A stretch of DNA of 64,000 nucleotides from Lepas anatifera (Eukaryota > Arthropoda > Thecostraca > Lepadidae), in NCBI GenBank assembly GCA_034440635.1, contig JAOTON010000980.1, forward strand, positions 496,001-560,000, written 5' to 3'. This document shows positions 23,111 through 34,271 of the stretch, in pieces (the first letter of the stretch is position 1; every line of letters starts with the position of its first letter). Both the position numbers and the translations under genes were made by a program. Under the pieces are notes generated by a model, which saw only the letters and a program-made list of their open reading frames with translations, ran no database searches and had not been told where the DNA came from.

Positions 23111-26100
23111 TGAGGCCTGACGCCCTCTGCCGCAGGTGCTCGCACTGTCAGTGGCAGTGACACAGACGTGTCCACCTCAGCCGAGAGTGAGGCCCGGCCC
23201 CCGTCTGACACGCTCTCTGTCGCAGGTGCTCGCACTGTCAGTGGCAGTGACACGGACGTGTCCACCTCAGCCGAGAGTGAGGCCCGGCCCCCGTCTGTCA
23301 CGCCCTCTGTCGCAGGTGCTCGCACTGTCAGTGGCAGTGACACTGACGTGTCCACCTCAGCTGAGAGTGAGGCCCGACCCTTTCTGACACTCCCTCTGCC
23401 GCAGGTGCTCGCACTGTCAGTGGCAGCGACACGGACGTGTCCACCTCAGCTGAGAGTGAGGCCCGGCCCCCGTCTGACACGCCCTCTGTCGCAGGTGCTC
23501 GCACTGTCAGTGGGAGTGACACGGACGTGTCCACCTCAGCTGAGAGTGAGGCCCGGCCCCCGTCTGACACGCCCTCTGCCGCAGGTGCTCGCACTGTCGG
23601 TGGCAGCGACACAGACGTGTCCACCTCAGCCGAGAGTGAAGCCCGGCCCCCGTCTGACACGCCCTCTGCCACAGGTGCTCGCACTGTCAGTGGTAGTGAC
23701 ACGGACGTGTCCACCTCAGCTGAGAGTGAGGCCTGGCCCCGTCTGACACGCCCTCTGTCGCAGGTGCTCGCACTGTCAGTGGGAGTGACACGGACGTGTC
23801 CACCTCAGCTGAGAGTGAGGCCCGGCCCCCGTCTGACACGCCCTCTGTCGCAGGTGCTCGCACTGTCGGTGGCAGTGACACAGACGTGTCCACCTCAGCT
23901 GAGAGTGAGGCCCGTCTCCCGTCTGACACACCCTCTGCCGCAGGTGCTCACACTGTCAGTGGGAGTGACACGGACGTGTCCACCTCAGCTGAGAGTGAGG
24001 CCCGTCTGACACGCCCTCTGCCGCAGGTGCTCGCACTGTCAGTGGCAGTGACACGGACATGTCCACCTCAGCTGAGAGTGAGGCCCGGCCCCCGTCTGAC
24101 ACGCCCTCTGCCGCAGGTGCTCGCACTGTCAGTGGCAGTGACACGGACGTGTCCACCTCAGCCGAGAGTGAGGCCAGTCTGACACGCCCTCTGTCGCAGG
24201 TGCTCGCACTGTCAGTGGCAGTGACACGGACGTGTCCACCTCAGCCGAGAGTGAGGCCCGGCCCCCGTCTGACACGCCCTCTGCCGCAGGTGCTCGCACT
24301 GTCAGTGGCAGTGACACGGACATGTCCACCTCAGCTGAGAGTGAGGCCCGGCCCCCGTCTGACACGCCCTCTGCCGCAGGTGCTCGCACTGTCAGTGGCA
24401 GTGACACGGACGTGTCCACCTCAGCCGAGAGTGAGGCCAGTCTGACACGCCCTCTGCCGCAGGTGCTCGCACTGTCAGTGGCAGTGACACGGACGTGTCC
24501 ACCTCAGCCGAGAGTGAGGCCAGTCTGACACGCCCTCTGTCGCAGGTGCTCGCACTGTCAGTGGCAGTGACACGGACATGTCCACCTCAGCCGAGAGTGA
24601 GGCCCGGCCCCCGTCTGACACATCCTCTGCTGCAGGTGCTCACACTGTCAGTGGCAGTGACACAGACGTGTCCACCTCAGCTGAGAGTGAGGCCCGTCTG
24701 ACACGCCCTCTGCCGCAGGTGCTCGCACTGTCAGTGGCAGTGACACGGACATGTCCACCTCAGCTGAGAGTGAGGCCCGGCCCCCGTCTGACACGCCTTC
24801 TGCCGCAGGTGCTCGCACTGTCAGTGGCAGCGACACGGACGTGTCCACCTCAGCTGAGAGTGAGGCCCGGCCCCCGTCTGACACGCCCTCTGCCGCAGGT
24901 GCTCGCACTGTCAGTGGCAGTGACACAGACGTGTCCACCTCAGCTGAGAGTGAGGCCCGTCTGACACGCCCTCTGCCGCAGGTGCTCGCACTGTCAGTGG
25001 CAGTGACACGGACGTGTCCACCTCAGCCGAGAGTGAGGCCAGTCTGACACGCCCTCTGTCGCAGGTGCTCGCACTGTCAGTGGCAGTGACACGGACGTGT
25101 CCACCTCAGCCGAGAGTGAGGCCAGTCTGACACGCCCTCTGCCGCAGGTGCTCGCACTGTCAGTGGCAGTGACACGGACGTGTCCACCTCAGCCGAGAGT
25201 GAGGCCAGTCTGACACGCCCTCTGTCGCAGGTGCTCGCACTGTCAGTGGCAGTGACACGGACATGTCCACCTCAGCCGAGAGTGAGGCCCGGCCCCCGTC
25301 TGACACATCCTCTGCTGCAGGTGCTCACACTGTCAGTGGCAGTGACACAGACGTGTCCACCTCAGCTGAGAGTGAGGCCCGTCTGACACGCCCTCTGCCG
25401 CAGGTGCTCGCACTGTCAGTGGCAGTGACACGGACATGTCCACCTCAGCTGAGAGTGAGGCCCGGCCCCCGTCTGACACGCCTTCTGCCGCAGGTGCTCG
25501 CACTGTCAGTGGCAGCGACACGGACGTGTCCACCTCAGCTGAGAGTGAGGCCCGGCCCCCGTCTGACACGCCCTCTGCCGCAGGTGCTCGCACTGTCAGT
25601 GGCAGTGACACAGACGTGTCCACCTCAGCTGAGAGTGAGGCCCGTCTGACACGCCCTCTGCCGCAGGTGCTCGCACTGTCAGTGGCAGTGACACGGACGT
25701 GTCCACCTCAGCCGAGAGTGAGGCCAGTCTGACACGCCCTCTGTCGCAGGTGCTCGCACTGTCAGTGGCAGTGACACGGACGTGTCCACCTCAGCCGAGA
25801 GTGAGGCCAGTCTGACACGCCCTCTGCCGCAGGTGCTCGCACTGTCAGTGGCAGTGACACGGACGTGTCCACCTCAGCCGAGAGTGAGGCCAGTCTGACA
25901 CGCCCTCTGTCGCAGGTGCTCGCACTGTCAGTGGCAGTGACACGGACATGTCCACCTCAGCCGAGAGTGAGGCCCGGCCCCCGTCTGACACATCCTCTGC
26001 TGCAGGTGCTCACACTGTCAGTGGCAGTGACACAGACGTGTCCACCTCAGCTGAGAGTGAGGCCCGTCTGACACGCCCTCTGCCGCAGGTGCTCGCACTG

Positions 26101-26488
26101 TCAGTGGCAGTGACACGGACATGTCCACCTCAGCTGAGAGTGAGGCCCGGCCCCCGTCTGACACGCCTTCTGCCGCAGGTGCTCGCACTGTCAGTGGCAG
26201 CGACACGGACGTGTCCACCTCAGCTGAGAGTGAGGCCCGGCCCCCGTCTGACACGCCCTCTGCCGCAGGTGCTCGCACTGTCAGTGGGAGTGACACGGAC
26301 GTGTCCACCTCAGCTGAGAGTGAGGCCCGGCCCCCGTCTGACACGCCCTCTGCCGCAGGTGCTCGCACTGTCAGTGGCAGCGACACGGACGTGTCCACCT
26401 CAGCTGAGAGTGAGGCCCGGCCCCCGTCTGACACGCCCTCTGCCGCAGGTGCTCGCACTGTCAGTGGGAGTGACACGGACGTGTCCAC
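23111..26488 (+). repeat. 83/90-bp tandem array carrying a splice acceptor in every unit (units 1-39)
   Basis: Junctions CGCAG|GTGCTCGCACTG (with small variants) occur at 23136, 23226, 23316, 23405, 23495 and so on to 26449: 39 in this segment. Full units are 90 bp; variants lacking seven bases (the GGCCCCC block) are 83 bp, and two are 89. In each unit the last ~12 bases (CCCTCTGCCGCAG) form a pyrimidine-rich acceptor, and the next ~50 match the start of angiomotin exon 2. The units depart from the exon exactly where GCCGAGA is followed by GTGAGG instead of ACCTGA. The array is not one long coding exon: 83-bp units shift the frame, and two in a row bring in TGA. Interrupted by the foldback element at 26489; resumes at 29166. 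Confidence 0.95.
24546..26268 (+). repeat. 685-bp higher-order repeat inside the array
   Basis: The spacing pattern 90,83,90,90,83,83,83,83 (sum 685) runs from 24546 to 25230, repeats from 25231 to 25915, and starts again at 25916. Rare variants recur at the same offset, for example CACATCCTCTGCTGCAG (24619, 25304, 25989) and ACGCCTTCTGCC. The blocks look nearly identical by eye, which points to recent amplification of an eight-unit block, or to an assembly artefact. Confidence 0.9.
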
Positions 26489-29165
26489 TAGGCCATGTCG
26501 TGATCACCACTTTTTCACAGGATCTTTGATTTCCGGGTGTTTTCTAATGTATTAATGGTTGCTGATCACGATTTTCTCGTCGAAAATGTCGAATTCGAAA
26601 AATATCTGCCCGCGCAAGCCGTTTGAAATTCTTCCGGTTTGCCAAAATTTTGATGTTTTCATATCTCACGGACAATAAAATGCAACTAATGTATGGAAAG
26701 GGCCACAGAACTTTTAAACAATTAAATCTGAACAATTTGAAACTTTTTTGACTCCTTGAAATACATATTTACCCGAAAAAGTACCTTGGAAAGACAGGGA
26801 TGTTTAAGCTTAAAAAGATGATAATAGATGGCGCGCATGACGCAGCCGTCAATCAGTGTCCCGCTACGTCGCTTATGACAAGAAGATATTATCCAAAGGA
26901 GCTGGATATAATATTTGAGCCTATTATGGATTCGATGAATGAACATTTACCTTCACAAGATGAACTAGATTTCTCTCGCTTGCAGTTTTAAATATTATTG
27001 GTAATGGTTGCTTTCAAAGCAGGTCCAATTAAGATCAGCCAGCCATATATAGATTAGGTGTCTAAGCATGTAGTCTCTGCGGATCAATTTCAAGTATTAA
27101 AATGTGTGCAAGAGCCAGTCGATTATATTTAGATTAGTCTTGCTATAACTAGCAAGGAGAATACCGCATTTCGGGAAAAATGAAGCTACACCACACCTAG
27201 CGCCACCGTCAAGCCATGTATGCTGCCGCTTAACCAGCTCTCGACTGGGGCTGACGTTGTCGTTCACATTATGATGCTGCAGCTTGAAGAGATGGAGGCC
27301 AGGGAAGTGGACGAATTTCACGTTTCAATAGCTTGAAAGTTCGAACCGACCGCTGATGAAGTCACCGAGACTTACAGAAGAGCATCTGTGGCAGCAAAAA
27401 AACAAGTACAAAGTTCGCTGTGAAATAAGGAAGCAGTGTAACCTGAAGGAAGAGATCAGAAGGCGCCTACAATACATGAATATATTGTAAGTATGGACAA
27501 AGCATGACAACATTGTTTGACATATAAAGCAGAGTTTTACCATCAAAGGCATCGGCAAACAGAACATTTCTGGAAGACCAGCGAGAAGCACAGAGGTTGT
27601 ATCTTGGTGGCTTGGATGCAGTCGTGACGGACCATTGGAGACGGCAGCAGCTGCGGCAAGCCACTGCTGCTGCCGCCAATAAGGCCTGATCGGGAGGCCG
27701 GCTCGTCCGCATTCGAGCACAATAATATGACAATCACCCGGACAAGTCTACAAACCACTTCCGCGTAATATTTAAAAATATGTTTTCCTTCCGAGATTGA
27801 CTTATGCCTGCCAGAACCTGGTCGCGTGCGTCGTCTGTCAGCAGCTGGTGTGATGCTACAAATAGGAAGCTCGCTGCTGCATATACCACCATCGGTCGCT
27901 GTCAATGGTGCCGTTGCGTTCTGACGCAGCTTCAGCTCCGTCAGAACGCAACATCCGGAGAACTCCTGGTAGCCACAACGACAGCAGCGGTGGCTTGCCG
28001 CAGCTGCTGCCGTCTCCAATGGTCCGTCACGACTGCATCCAAGCCACCAAGATACAACCTCTGCGCTTCTCGCTGGTCTTCCAGAAATGTTCTGTTTGCC
28101 GATGCCTTTGATGGTAAAACTCTGCTTTATATGTCAAACAATGTTGTCATGCTTTGTCCATGCTTACAATATCTTCATGTTTTGTAGGCGCCTTCTGATC
28201 GCTTCCTTCAGGTTAAAATGCTTCCTTATTTCACAGCGAACTTTGCACTTGTTTCTTGCTGCCACAGATGCTCTTCCGTAAGTATCGGTAACTTCATCAG
28301 CGGTCGGTTCGAATTTTCAAGCTGTTGAAACGTGAAATTCGTCCTCTTCCCTGGCCTCTATCTCTTCAAGCTGCAGCATCATAATGTGAACGACAACGTC
28401 AGCCCCAGTCGAGAGCTGGTTAAGCGGCAGCATACATGGCTTGACGGTGGCGCTAGGTGTGGTGCAGCTTCATTTTTCCCGAAATGCGGCATTCTCCTTG
28501 CTAGTGATAGCAAGACTAATCTAAATATAATCGACTGGCTGTTGCATACATTTTAATACGTAAAATTGATCCGCAGTGACTACATGCTTAAATACCTAAT
28601 CTATATATGGCTGGCTGATCTTAATTGGACCTGCTTTGAAAGCAACCATTACCAATAATATATAAAACTGCAAGCGAGAAAAATCTAGATCATCTTGTGA
28701 AGGTAAATGTTCATTCATCGAATTCAAAATAGTTTCAAATCATATATCCAGCTCCTTTGGCTAATAGCTTCTTGACATAAGCGACGTAGTGGGACAGTGG
28801 TTGACGGCTGCGTCATGCGCGCCATCTATTATCATATTTTTAAGCTCAAACATCCCAGTCTTTCCAAGGTACTTTATCGGACAAGTATATATTGTAAGGA
28901 GTCGAAAAAGGTTTCAAATTGTTCACATTCAATGGTTTAAAAGTTCTGTGGCCCTTTCCATACATTAGTTGCATTTTATTGTCCGTGAGATATGAAAACA
29001 TCGAAATTTTGGCAAACCGGAAGAATTTCAAACGGCTTGCGCGGGCAAATATTTTTCGAATTCGACATTTTCGACCAGAAAATCGTGATCAGCAACCATT
29101 AAGACATTAAAAAACACCCGGAAATCAAAGATCCTGTGAAAAAGTGGTGATCACGACATGGCCTA
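26489..29165. mobile_element. Foldback DNA transposon with ~1.18 kb inverted arms and 8-bp target duplication
   Basis: The element starts TAGGCCATGTCGTGATCACC and ends with the reverse complement. GTGTCCAC, part of the host repeat, is duplicated at 26481-26488 and 29166-29173. The arms (26489-27672 and 27982-29165) are about 1184 bp each and look over 90% similar, with a 309-bp spacer. Paired open frames mirror each other in the arms (about 26544-26735 and 28919-29110; 27097-27321 and 28332-28556), as expected of an inverted duplication. I do not recognise an intact transposase; 27350-27480 keeps a short lysine/arginine-rich stretch that could be a remnant. Eight-base duplications suit hAT or P-type elements (known). 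Confidence 0.93.
27914..27951. other. 13-bp perfect hairpin in the foldback spacer
   Basis: TTGCGTTCTGACG (27914-27926) and CGTCAGAACGCAA (27939-27951) are perfect inverted repeats around a 12-base loop, inside the central spacer. Possibly the end of a small nested element or a remnant of the original palindrome centre. Confidence 0.8.
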
Positions 29166-29313
29166 GTGTCCACCCCAGCTGAGAGTGAGGCCCGGCCCCC
29201 GTCTGACACGCCCTCTGTTGCAGGTGCTCGCACTGTCAGTGGCAGCGACACGGACATGTCCACCTCAGCTGAGAGTGAGGCCCGGCCCCCGTCTGACACG
29301 CCCTCTGCCGCAG
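29166..29313 (+). repeat. Remainder of the 83/90-bp acceptor array (last unit before exon 2)
   Basis: After the foldback element the host array resumes with GTGTCCACCCCAGCTGAG, gives one full 90-bp unit from 29224, then joins exon 2 at 29314. The acceptors at 29224 and 29314 are 90 bases apart and in the same frame, so either would give an open exon 2; the upstream choice adds 30 residues. Confidence 0.88.
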
Positions 29314-29420
29314 GTGCTCGCACTGTCAGTGGCAGCGACACGGACGTGTCAACCTCAGCCGAGAACCTGACGCACGAAGAGAAGTATGTGCTCAGCCACA
29401 CGGAGCGTCAGGATCCGCAG
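29314..29420 (+). CDS. AMOT: Angiomotin homologue, exon 2
   Basis: Acceptor CCCTCTGCCGCAG, then 107 bases entering in phase 1 and leaving in phase 0 at CAG|GTAAGC. It encodes GARTVSGSDTDVSTSAE then NLTHEEKYVLSHTERQDPQ. The ERQDPQ end resembles the conserved ARQEPQGQ segment near the N-terminus of vertebrate angiomotins, and exon 3 begins GEEN, as expected after it (family knowledge from memory; an alignment would settle it). A second donor 33 bases downstream (CAG|GTGAGT at 29454) is also in frame and would add VSADLGPQGPQ. The first 17 residues are the same sequence that fills the upstream array. Confidence 0.75.
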
Positions 29421-29620
29421 GTAAGCGCGGACCTGGGGCCTCAGGGTCCGCAGGTGAGTGTGGATTTGTGGTATGATCCGTGAGTGGGCGTGGAACAGAA
29501 GGTTCGAGATCCATGTTTAGTGGACCGGTATAGTCAGGATCTGTGATTGGGTTTGGATTAGTATTTTTAGGATCGGTAGTTACGTGCGGTCCAGTAGTGT
29601 CAGGATCTGAAGGCTGCTGA
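29405..29620 (+). repeat. Degenerate 33-bp repeat spanning the exon 2 donor
   Basis: CAGGATCCGCAGGTAAGCG is followed 33 bases later by CAGGGTCCGCAGGTGAGTG, then by looser copies (ATGATCCGTGAGTGGG, CAGGATCTGTGATTGGG, AGGATCGGTAGTTACG, CAGGATCTGAAGG). Read on the - strand it gives an 11-residue period with recurring DP, so the periodicity is real though decayed. Two copies keep good donor sites. Confidence 0.7.
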
Positions 29621-32540
29621 CAGCCAGTGACCCAAAATAGGTTTTGCGATAGTGTGTCGAGTGGAAAATTCAGCTCGGAATGTATGGCGAGTGAGTGGAA
29701 AATTCCTCTCAAAATGTATGGCAGAGTAAAAAAATCCAATTTGGGTACTCAGGTGGTAAACTCTCAGAGCCCTTTTTTGAACTGAAGGATGGATATTTCC
29801 TTTAATTTTCTCAAAGTAAATATTTTTAAATCGTCCCAAAACAGCATTGTTCGACCATTCCCATGTGAAAAATTTGGGTTAAGCAGGTAAATCTTTACCA
29901 GCTGAAACCCCCTGATGCAGTCTCCGATTTTTTTTTTTTGAGTTGGTGAATTTCCACAAATAAAAAACTTTTTGGGGGCCTCTGAGACCAACCTTCGGGG
30001 GAAAGAACTCTGGGAGCCACCAAGACTCTTGGGGGCTTCCCTATACCAAGTCTTGTGCCCCTCCTCTCCTCTCCCACACGACCAGCTTTAAAGGGCCCCT
30101 GAGACGAAATATCGCGGCCCCCTTAGACCAACTCTGCAGAGGGGGCCTCCGAGATCGGCAGGTGGTGAAAAATGAAGAGGGATTTTTTTCGTGCAATACC
30201 TAATTTCAAAATTAATTATCTAAGCATACACTGTATAGTTTTCCTGTCCGGGACAACGCCCCTCCTATACCTATACCTATAGCTATCGGAATTTTGGAGG
30301 CCACTCCTGACCTCAATCACTGCACCTTGCATACACCTATGCTAGGGCCCAGCAGAGCCTTGGTTTACACTTAACTAACCCAGACGAAACTACAAACTTT
30401 CTATCATGGCAATAAACTCTTCCAGACTCTTGCTAAAAGTTTCTTTTCTTTACCTGTCAATTCCCCTGCTTCTCTTCACATATCTACTCACCTTCATATG
30501 AGTATGCTGCTTTCTATCAATATCTAATCGAAGCTACTACAGCCTCCTTTCTGTTGTTTCTTCCTTTCGTCTACAATCAGCCAGGCGCGGCGGGTTGCGA
30601 CAGCGTCAGAGCAACTACTAATTTAAATTTCTGATCGCAATCCCCTTGCCGGTCGCATGAGCAACATAATTCGCATTTCAAAAATTGCTCTAAATTAATT
30701 TTCTAAATCCTTATAGACTAGAAAATTATACAACTAAAAGCACACCAAGAGGAAGACTAACAATGTTTTGTCAATAACGAATATGAAAGCGGCCTTTCAA
30801 AAAGCCTAAAGACGCCGCTTTTATTTACTAGATGTAAAGACGGCGATTTGGTAAGTCCACGCCGTAGACCAGCCATACAAAAAAGTGCCGATGTTTGAAG
30901 GGTAACTGGATGCATTCTTGTTGCCCAAAAAAATCATTTAATGAAAATGTAGAGTTTGAATGTATTCAAGTACCGGACACTTTCAGTTGAACTTAAATAT
31001 CAGCGTATTTATGCCTAGGGTGTCGTAGGGTGTCGTGAGTGGATTTGGGTGTGACAGGGCGTGGACGCAGCAATGAAGGGCTGATATGGATAAAAATTAT
31101 TTTCTTCGAAATAAATGGTCAATTTTCTACCATACAATGTCAAAAAAAATATTCTGCTTAGCACACAAATTTCAAGATAATTGCTTTTAACAACAAGATG
31201 ACCAAAAATGGTTTTTCAATATTCTCGGTACCAGAAATACAAAAACAACTTTTCAAGGACGTAAGCCTAGAAGTCATGTGCACAGATAAACTGCTTTCCA
31301 GAAATGTATCTTTCAAAGCGGTCAGCTCATTTTTTTGGCAGCACAAGGCTAGGGTGTTTAATTTTCCACTCACCAATTTTGTGAGTGGTGGAATTTAGTG
31401 GCGGTGTTCACCCATCGGAACTTTCTCCGGTGGGGCAGGGGGCACTGGGCGTCTTGCCCGCGCCAGAATTTCGATTCAGTTGTTCCACTGAAATCGGTGG
31501 ATATAAGGATGCCAGGTATAATTGGCTAGAAAAATAGAAATCGCAAGATTTTTCTGCAGAAAAGCCAAAGAAGCGCATAAGAGCCGAGTTAATTTGGCGA
31601 TCTTTTAGTCGATTCTGCTGCTCTCTTTTTCCAGTGGAGGCTGGTAGAGGAGGCAATGGAACTGGCCTTTGTAGTAAGTATTGTTGAGTAAAATTAAATA
31701 GTAAGCATTGTTGGAAGTGAGAGGAAAATTCAGCAAAAATATATAAAAGTGAGTGAAAAAATCTGCTTGACTGGGTGTCGCTCCGCAGCCAGCAGCCCAG
31801 GTTGTGGGACACTGCTGACAGCGGGGTGGAACTGAGGCCGCCGGATGACTTTAACAGCTGGTCAGTCGCAAATCCCATCAATTGTTGTATTACGGTTAAA
31901 GGGAATGTTCACCTTTACAATGGGGCTTGAGTTGAGATAGCCATGTGACGAGCTCACCGAAAAATTCGTGGATTGGTGTTTCATTTGTCCGGGAACTGAC
32001 AATGTGACGTGAAATAGCTTGTTTTCTAGAGCCAAGTCCGCGCCGGCGTCCTCGCCAGCGCCTAACTTCCGCCGCCAGCCGTCAGCCGCGTGGGGGAGCG
32101 GGGCTTAGTATCACCTGAAGCAGTGCGCTCATGAAACGCCAACGTCCCGGCAAGGTTTCCGGTGCTGGATATATACTAAATAGAGAGCTAGGAGTTTTGC
32201 GGAGAGCGCTATGACACTTGTCGAGCAGTTCAAAATGAAATTGTCGTGTTGCACTAAATCGTGGTCCCAGCTGCGCGGCGGTGGGATGCTCCTACTGGCG
32301 ATGTCCCAATCGTAGGAATCCGCCGGAGGTATGTGTGATTTATCGCAAGGTGAATTTTATGTATGGAATCGCAAATGATCATGAGATTGACCTTCTCTTG
32401 TTTCAGTTTTGTAGTACGGCCAGCAAGTCAGCTGTACTCCGAGAGTGAATTTCATTGGACTGCAATGGCAACTGCAGCCACTATTTTGCTATATTGTGCG
32501 GCCTGTTGAGATTTTCCTGACGGCTTTTGTTCTCTTCCAG
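29621..32540 (+). other. AMOT: Angiomotin intron 2
   Basis: About 2.9 kb with no exon recognised. It holds a small patch of the 22-bp minisatellite (about 29975-30150) and, at 31896, TTAA followed by AGGGAATGTTCACCTT and ...GAGATAGCC, the left end of a truncated family D element with no right end nearby. Open frames at 31408-31881 (-) and elsewhere carry no recognisable motif. Confidence 0.6.
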
Positions 32541-32620
32541 GGTGAAGAGAATCTCGTGAAATCCGGATTGGTGGGCAGTGATTTCGCGACCCCTGCCGGT
32601 GCCATGGAGTGGGCCAAAAG
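32541..32620 (+). CDS. AMOT: Angiomotin homologue, exon 3
   Basis: A strong acceptor (TTTTGTTCTCTTCCAG) and donor (AAAAG|GTATAT) frame 80 bases. Entry is phase 0, fitting exon 2, and exit phase 2, fitting exon 4. It encodes GEENLVKSGLVGSDFATPAG then AMEWAK and a split serine. GEEN continues the ERQDPQ-GEEN segment that resembles vertebrate QEPQGQE. The family's LPTYEEAK motif, expected about here, is not present; the AMEWAK end may stand where EEAK does. Identification rests on phase, splice-site quality and order. Confidence 0.65.
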
Positions 32621-34057
32621 GTATATCGGCCATGTGTTTCTATAGTCTAAAGATTTCGTCATCGGATCTCCTCGTGGTTTTTCAGTTCTTTACATATTTA
32701 TTTGCTTCACATAATAATACTCAACACCAGACTGCCACCTCCATCACAACCTCCTCTGGTTTCTGCCACCTTCACGTATAGTTGTTGAACTTCATGAAGT
32801 TCAACAACCTTCACGAAGTTGTTGAACTAGCTTGCGCTTGGCCCTGATTGAAGAAGAGCTTTGCGACAAAGTCAGCATGTTGCTCGTCACCAGAGCTCGT
32901 GACTGATGCCAATGGTATGACCTTACGTCGTCAGGTCGTCGTTTAGGTCAGGTGAAGCAGCTCAGAAGTCATGAATGGTCGACATTGAAATTGCCAAAAA
33001 TTCTAGCTTCCACATTTGGGTGGTAATTTTGGACGCAGGTCAAGAGACCTAACCTCCAAAAATGTTAATGACTGCAGCAGTAAGAGCAGACTTAATCTAT
33101 CCATTTGTGATTCACATTGCATAACGATATCACCGAGAACATGTGGTAACGATATTTTTATACCGATGACATGGGATCAGGCACGCGTCGTGACCTCTCC
33201 ATTGGAGATACGTGGGAAAATTGGATTAAGTCCGATGCATTCGCAGGTAATGGCGATGGAGCGCTGATTTTGACGTGTTCGTGTTTAGGCTACTACTTCA
33301 GTTCAAACGATATGCATCGTGATCGATGATTACCTTGACCTGACAGGTCATAAATATATCATTAGATCGGGCTTGACAAGAGTATCCGAATGGTGCGTAC
33401 AATTTTTGTATTGCTCTGTTCTGGCAGTCGTTATGGCGCGAAACTTAAGTTTCAATTGTATCCCTGTTGTTACTGTATTGGCCGCGAAAGACCTCAAAAA
33501 ATGACCAGACCAACAATTTTGCGTATTGGTTAAGAACAAGACGGGCTATCTACTGCAATTTTCTGCTTTCTGCCACCTAGCGTGGTTTCTGAGATGGTAA
33601 GGGGGCCGGGTACCCGCCCCCGCCCCGTACTGGCGAAGGTGGCGCGGACCCCCGTACCGGTCCGTCTTCATATGCTGCAATGGGACCAGCATCTTATTGT
33701 TTGCCCTGTGTCATGGAGTGACAGGTGTTCATCAGCACTGTGGAAAAATAACATGTGTAGGTGCTGTAACATTGAGCCTGCATTGCCCGATGTACTTATT
33801 ATCTGGAACCAGACATAGGTATGGGAATAAGGCTCGTGTCATTCCGGAGCGTATCAGTGGCTAGAAATATTGATAAGATATCAGTGTATTGTACTTGGCG
33901 TATGGTTTTACGGTTATGATCTTGTTAGAAAACCTCTGTTTCGAGGCAGGAGAGTTTCCAGTATCGTGCGTGAATACCGTGTGCTTTTGAAATCACCTAA
34001 CTTCTTGTTCTGCGCGTTCAGCAGCTGTTCCATAGCCTGACCGATGCTGCCCTGCAG
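32621..34057 (+). other. AMOT: Angiomotin intron 3, with a partial TTAA-type element
   Basis: About 32905-33660 contains TGACCT/AGGTCA-rich sequence and, at 33600-33665, the GGGTACCCGCCCCCGCCCC and GGCGAAGGTGGCGCGGACC signature seen at the ends of family A and B elements. Its left end is unclear, so it is annotated as a fragment. A perfect AACTTCATGAAGTT palindrome lies at 32787-32800. No exon recognised. Confidence 0.6.
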
Positions 34058-34271
34058 CGTGGAGAAGGCTCTGAAGCGTCCGATGGGTCCTCCGACGGGC
34101 CGGCCGCCGCCGCAGTACCCGCGCGCCGCGGGGCCGCTGTCGGGCGGCGGCGCTGCGCCCGCCGCCGCCGCCGCCGCTGCCGCTCAGCTGCCCTACAACA
34201 GCCTGGAGCGGCTGCTCAGTCAGCGGCAGCCGCCGCCCATGCCCGAGATGGTGCAGGTCAACGGCAAAGAG
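34058..34271 (+). CDS. AMOT: Angiomotin homologue, exon 4 (PPPQY motif, polyalanine)
   Basis: Acceptor GATGCTGCCCTGCAG and donor AAAGAG|GTACGG; enters phase 2 and leaves phase 0, 214 bases. It encodes VEKALKRPMGPPTGR, then PPPQYPRAAGPLSGGG, an alanine run (AAAAAAAA after AAP), then LPYNSLERLLSQRQPPPMPE and MVQVNGKE. PPPQYP resembles the PPPEYP YAP-binding motif of vertebrate angiomotins (known). The exon is far richer in G+C than its introns. An in-frame TGA lies just upstream at 34038-34040, which supports the acceptor at 34057. The ATG at 34044 is not taken as a start because it lies upstream of that acceptor. Confidence 0.82.

Noticed and set aside
23111..26488. CRISPR-like array or a long repeat protein gene
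   Set aside because: The units are contiguous with no unique spacers, and the genome is animal. As a protein it fails because 83-bp units shift the frame and bring in TGA codons; the many open frames of 60-190 codons are fragments of this.
34044..34271. ATG at 34044 as the start of the angiomotin protein
   Set aside because: It lies upstream of a strong acceptor (CTGCCCTGCAG) whose phase matches exon 3, and an in-frame stop lies just before it; exons 1-3 precede it in consistent phase.
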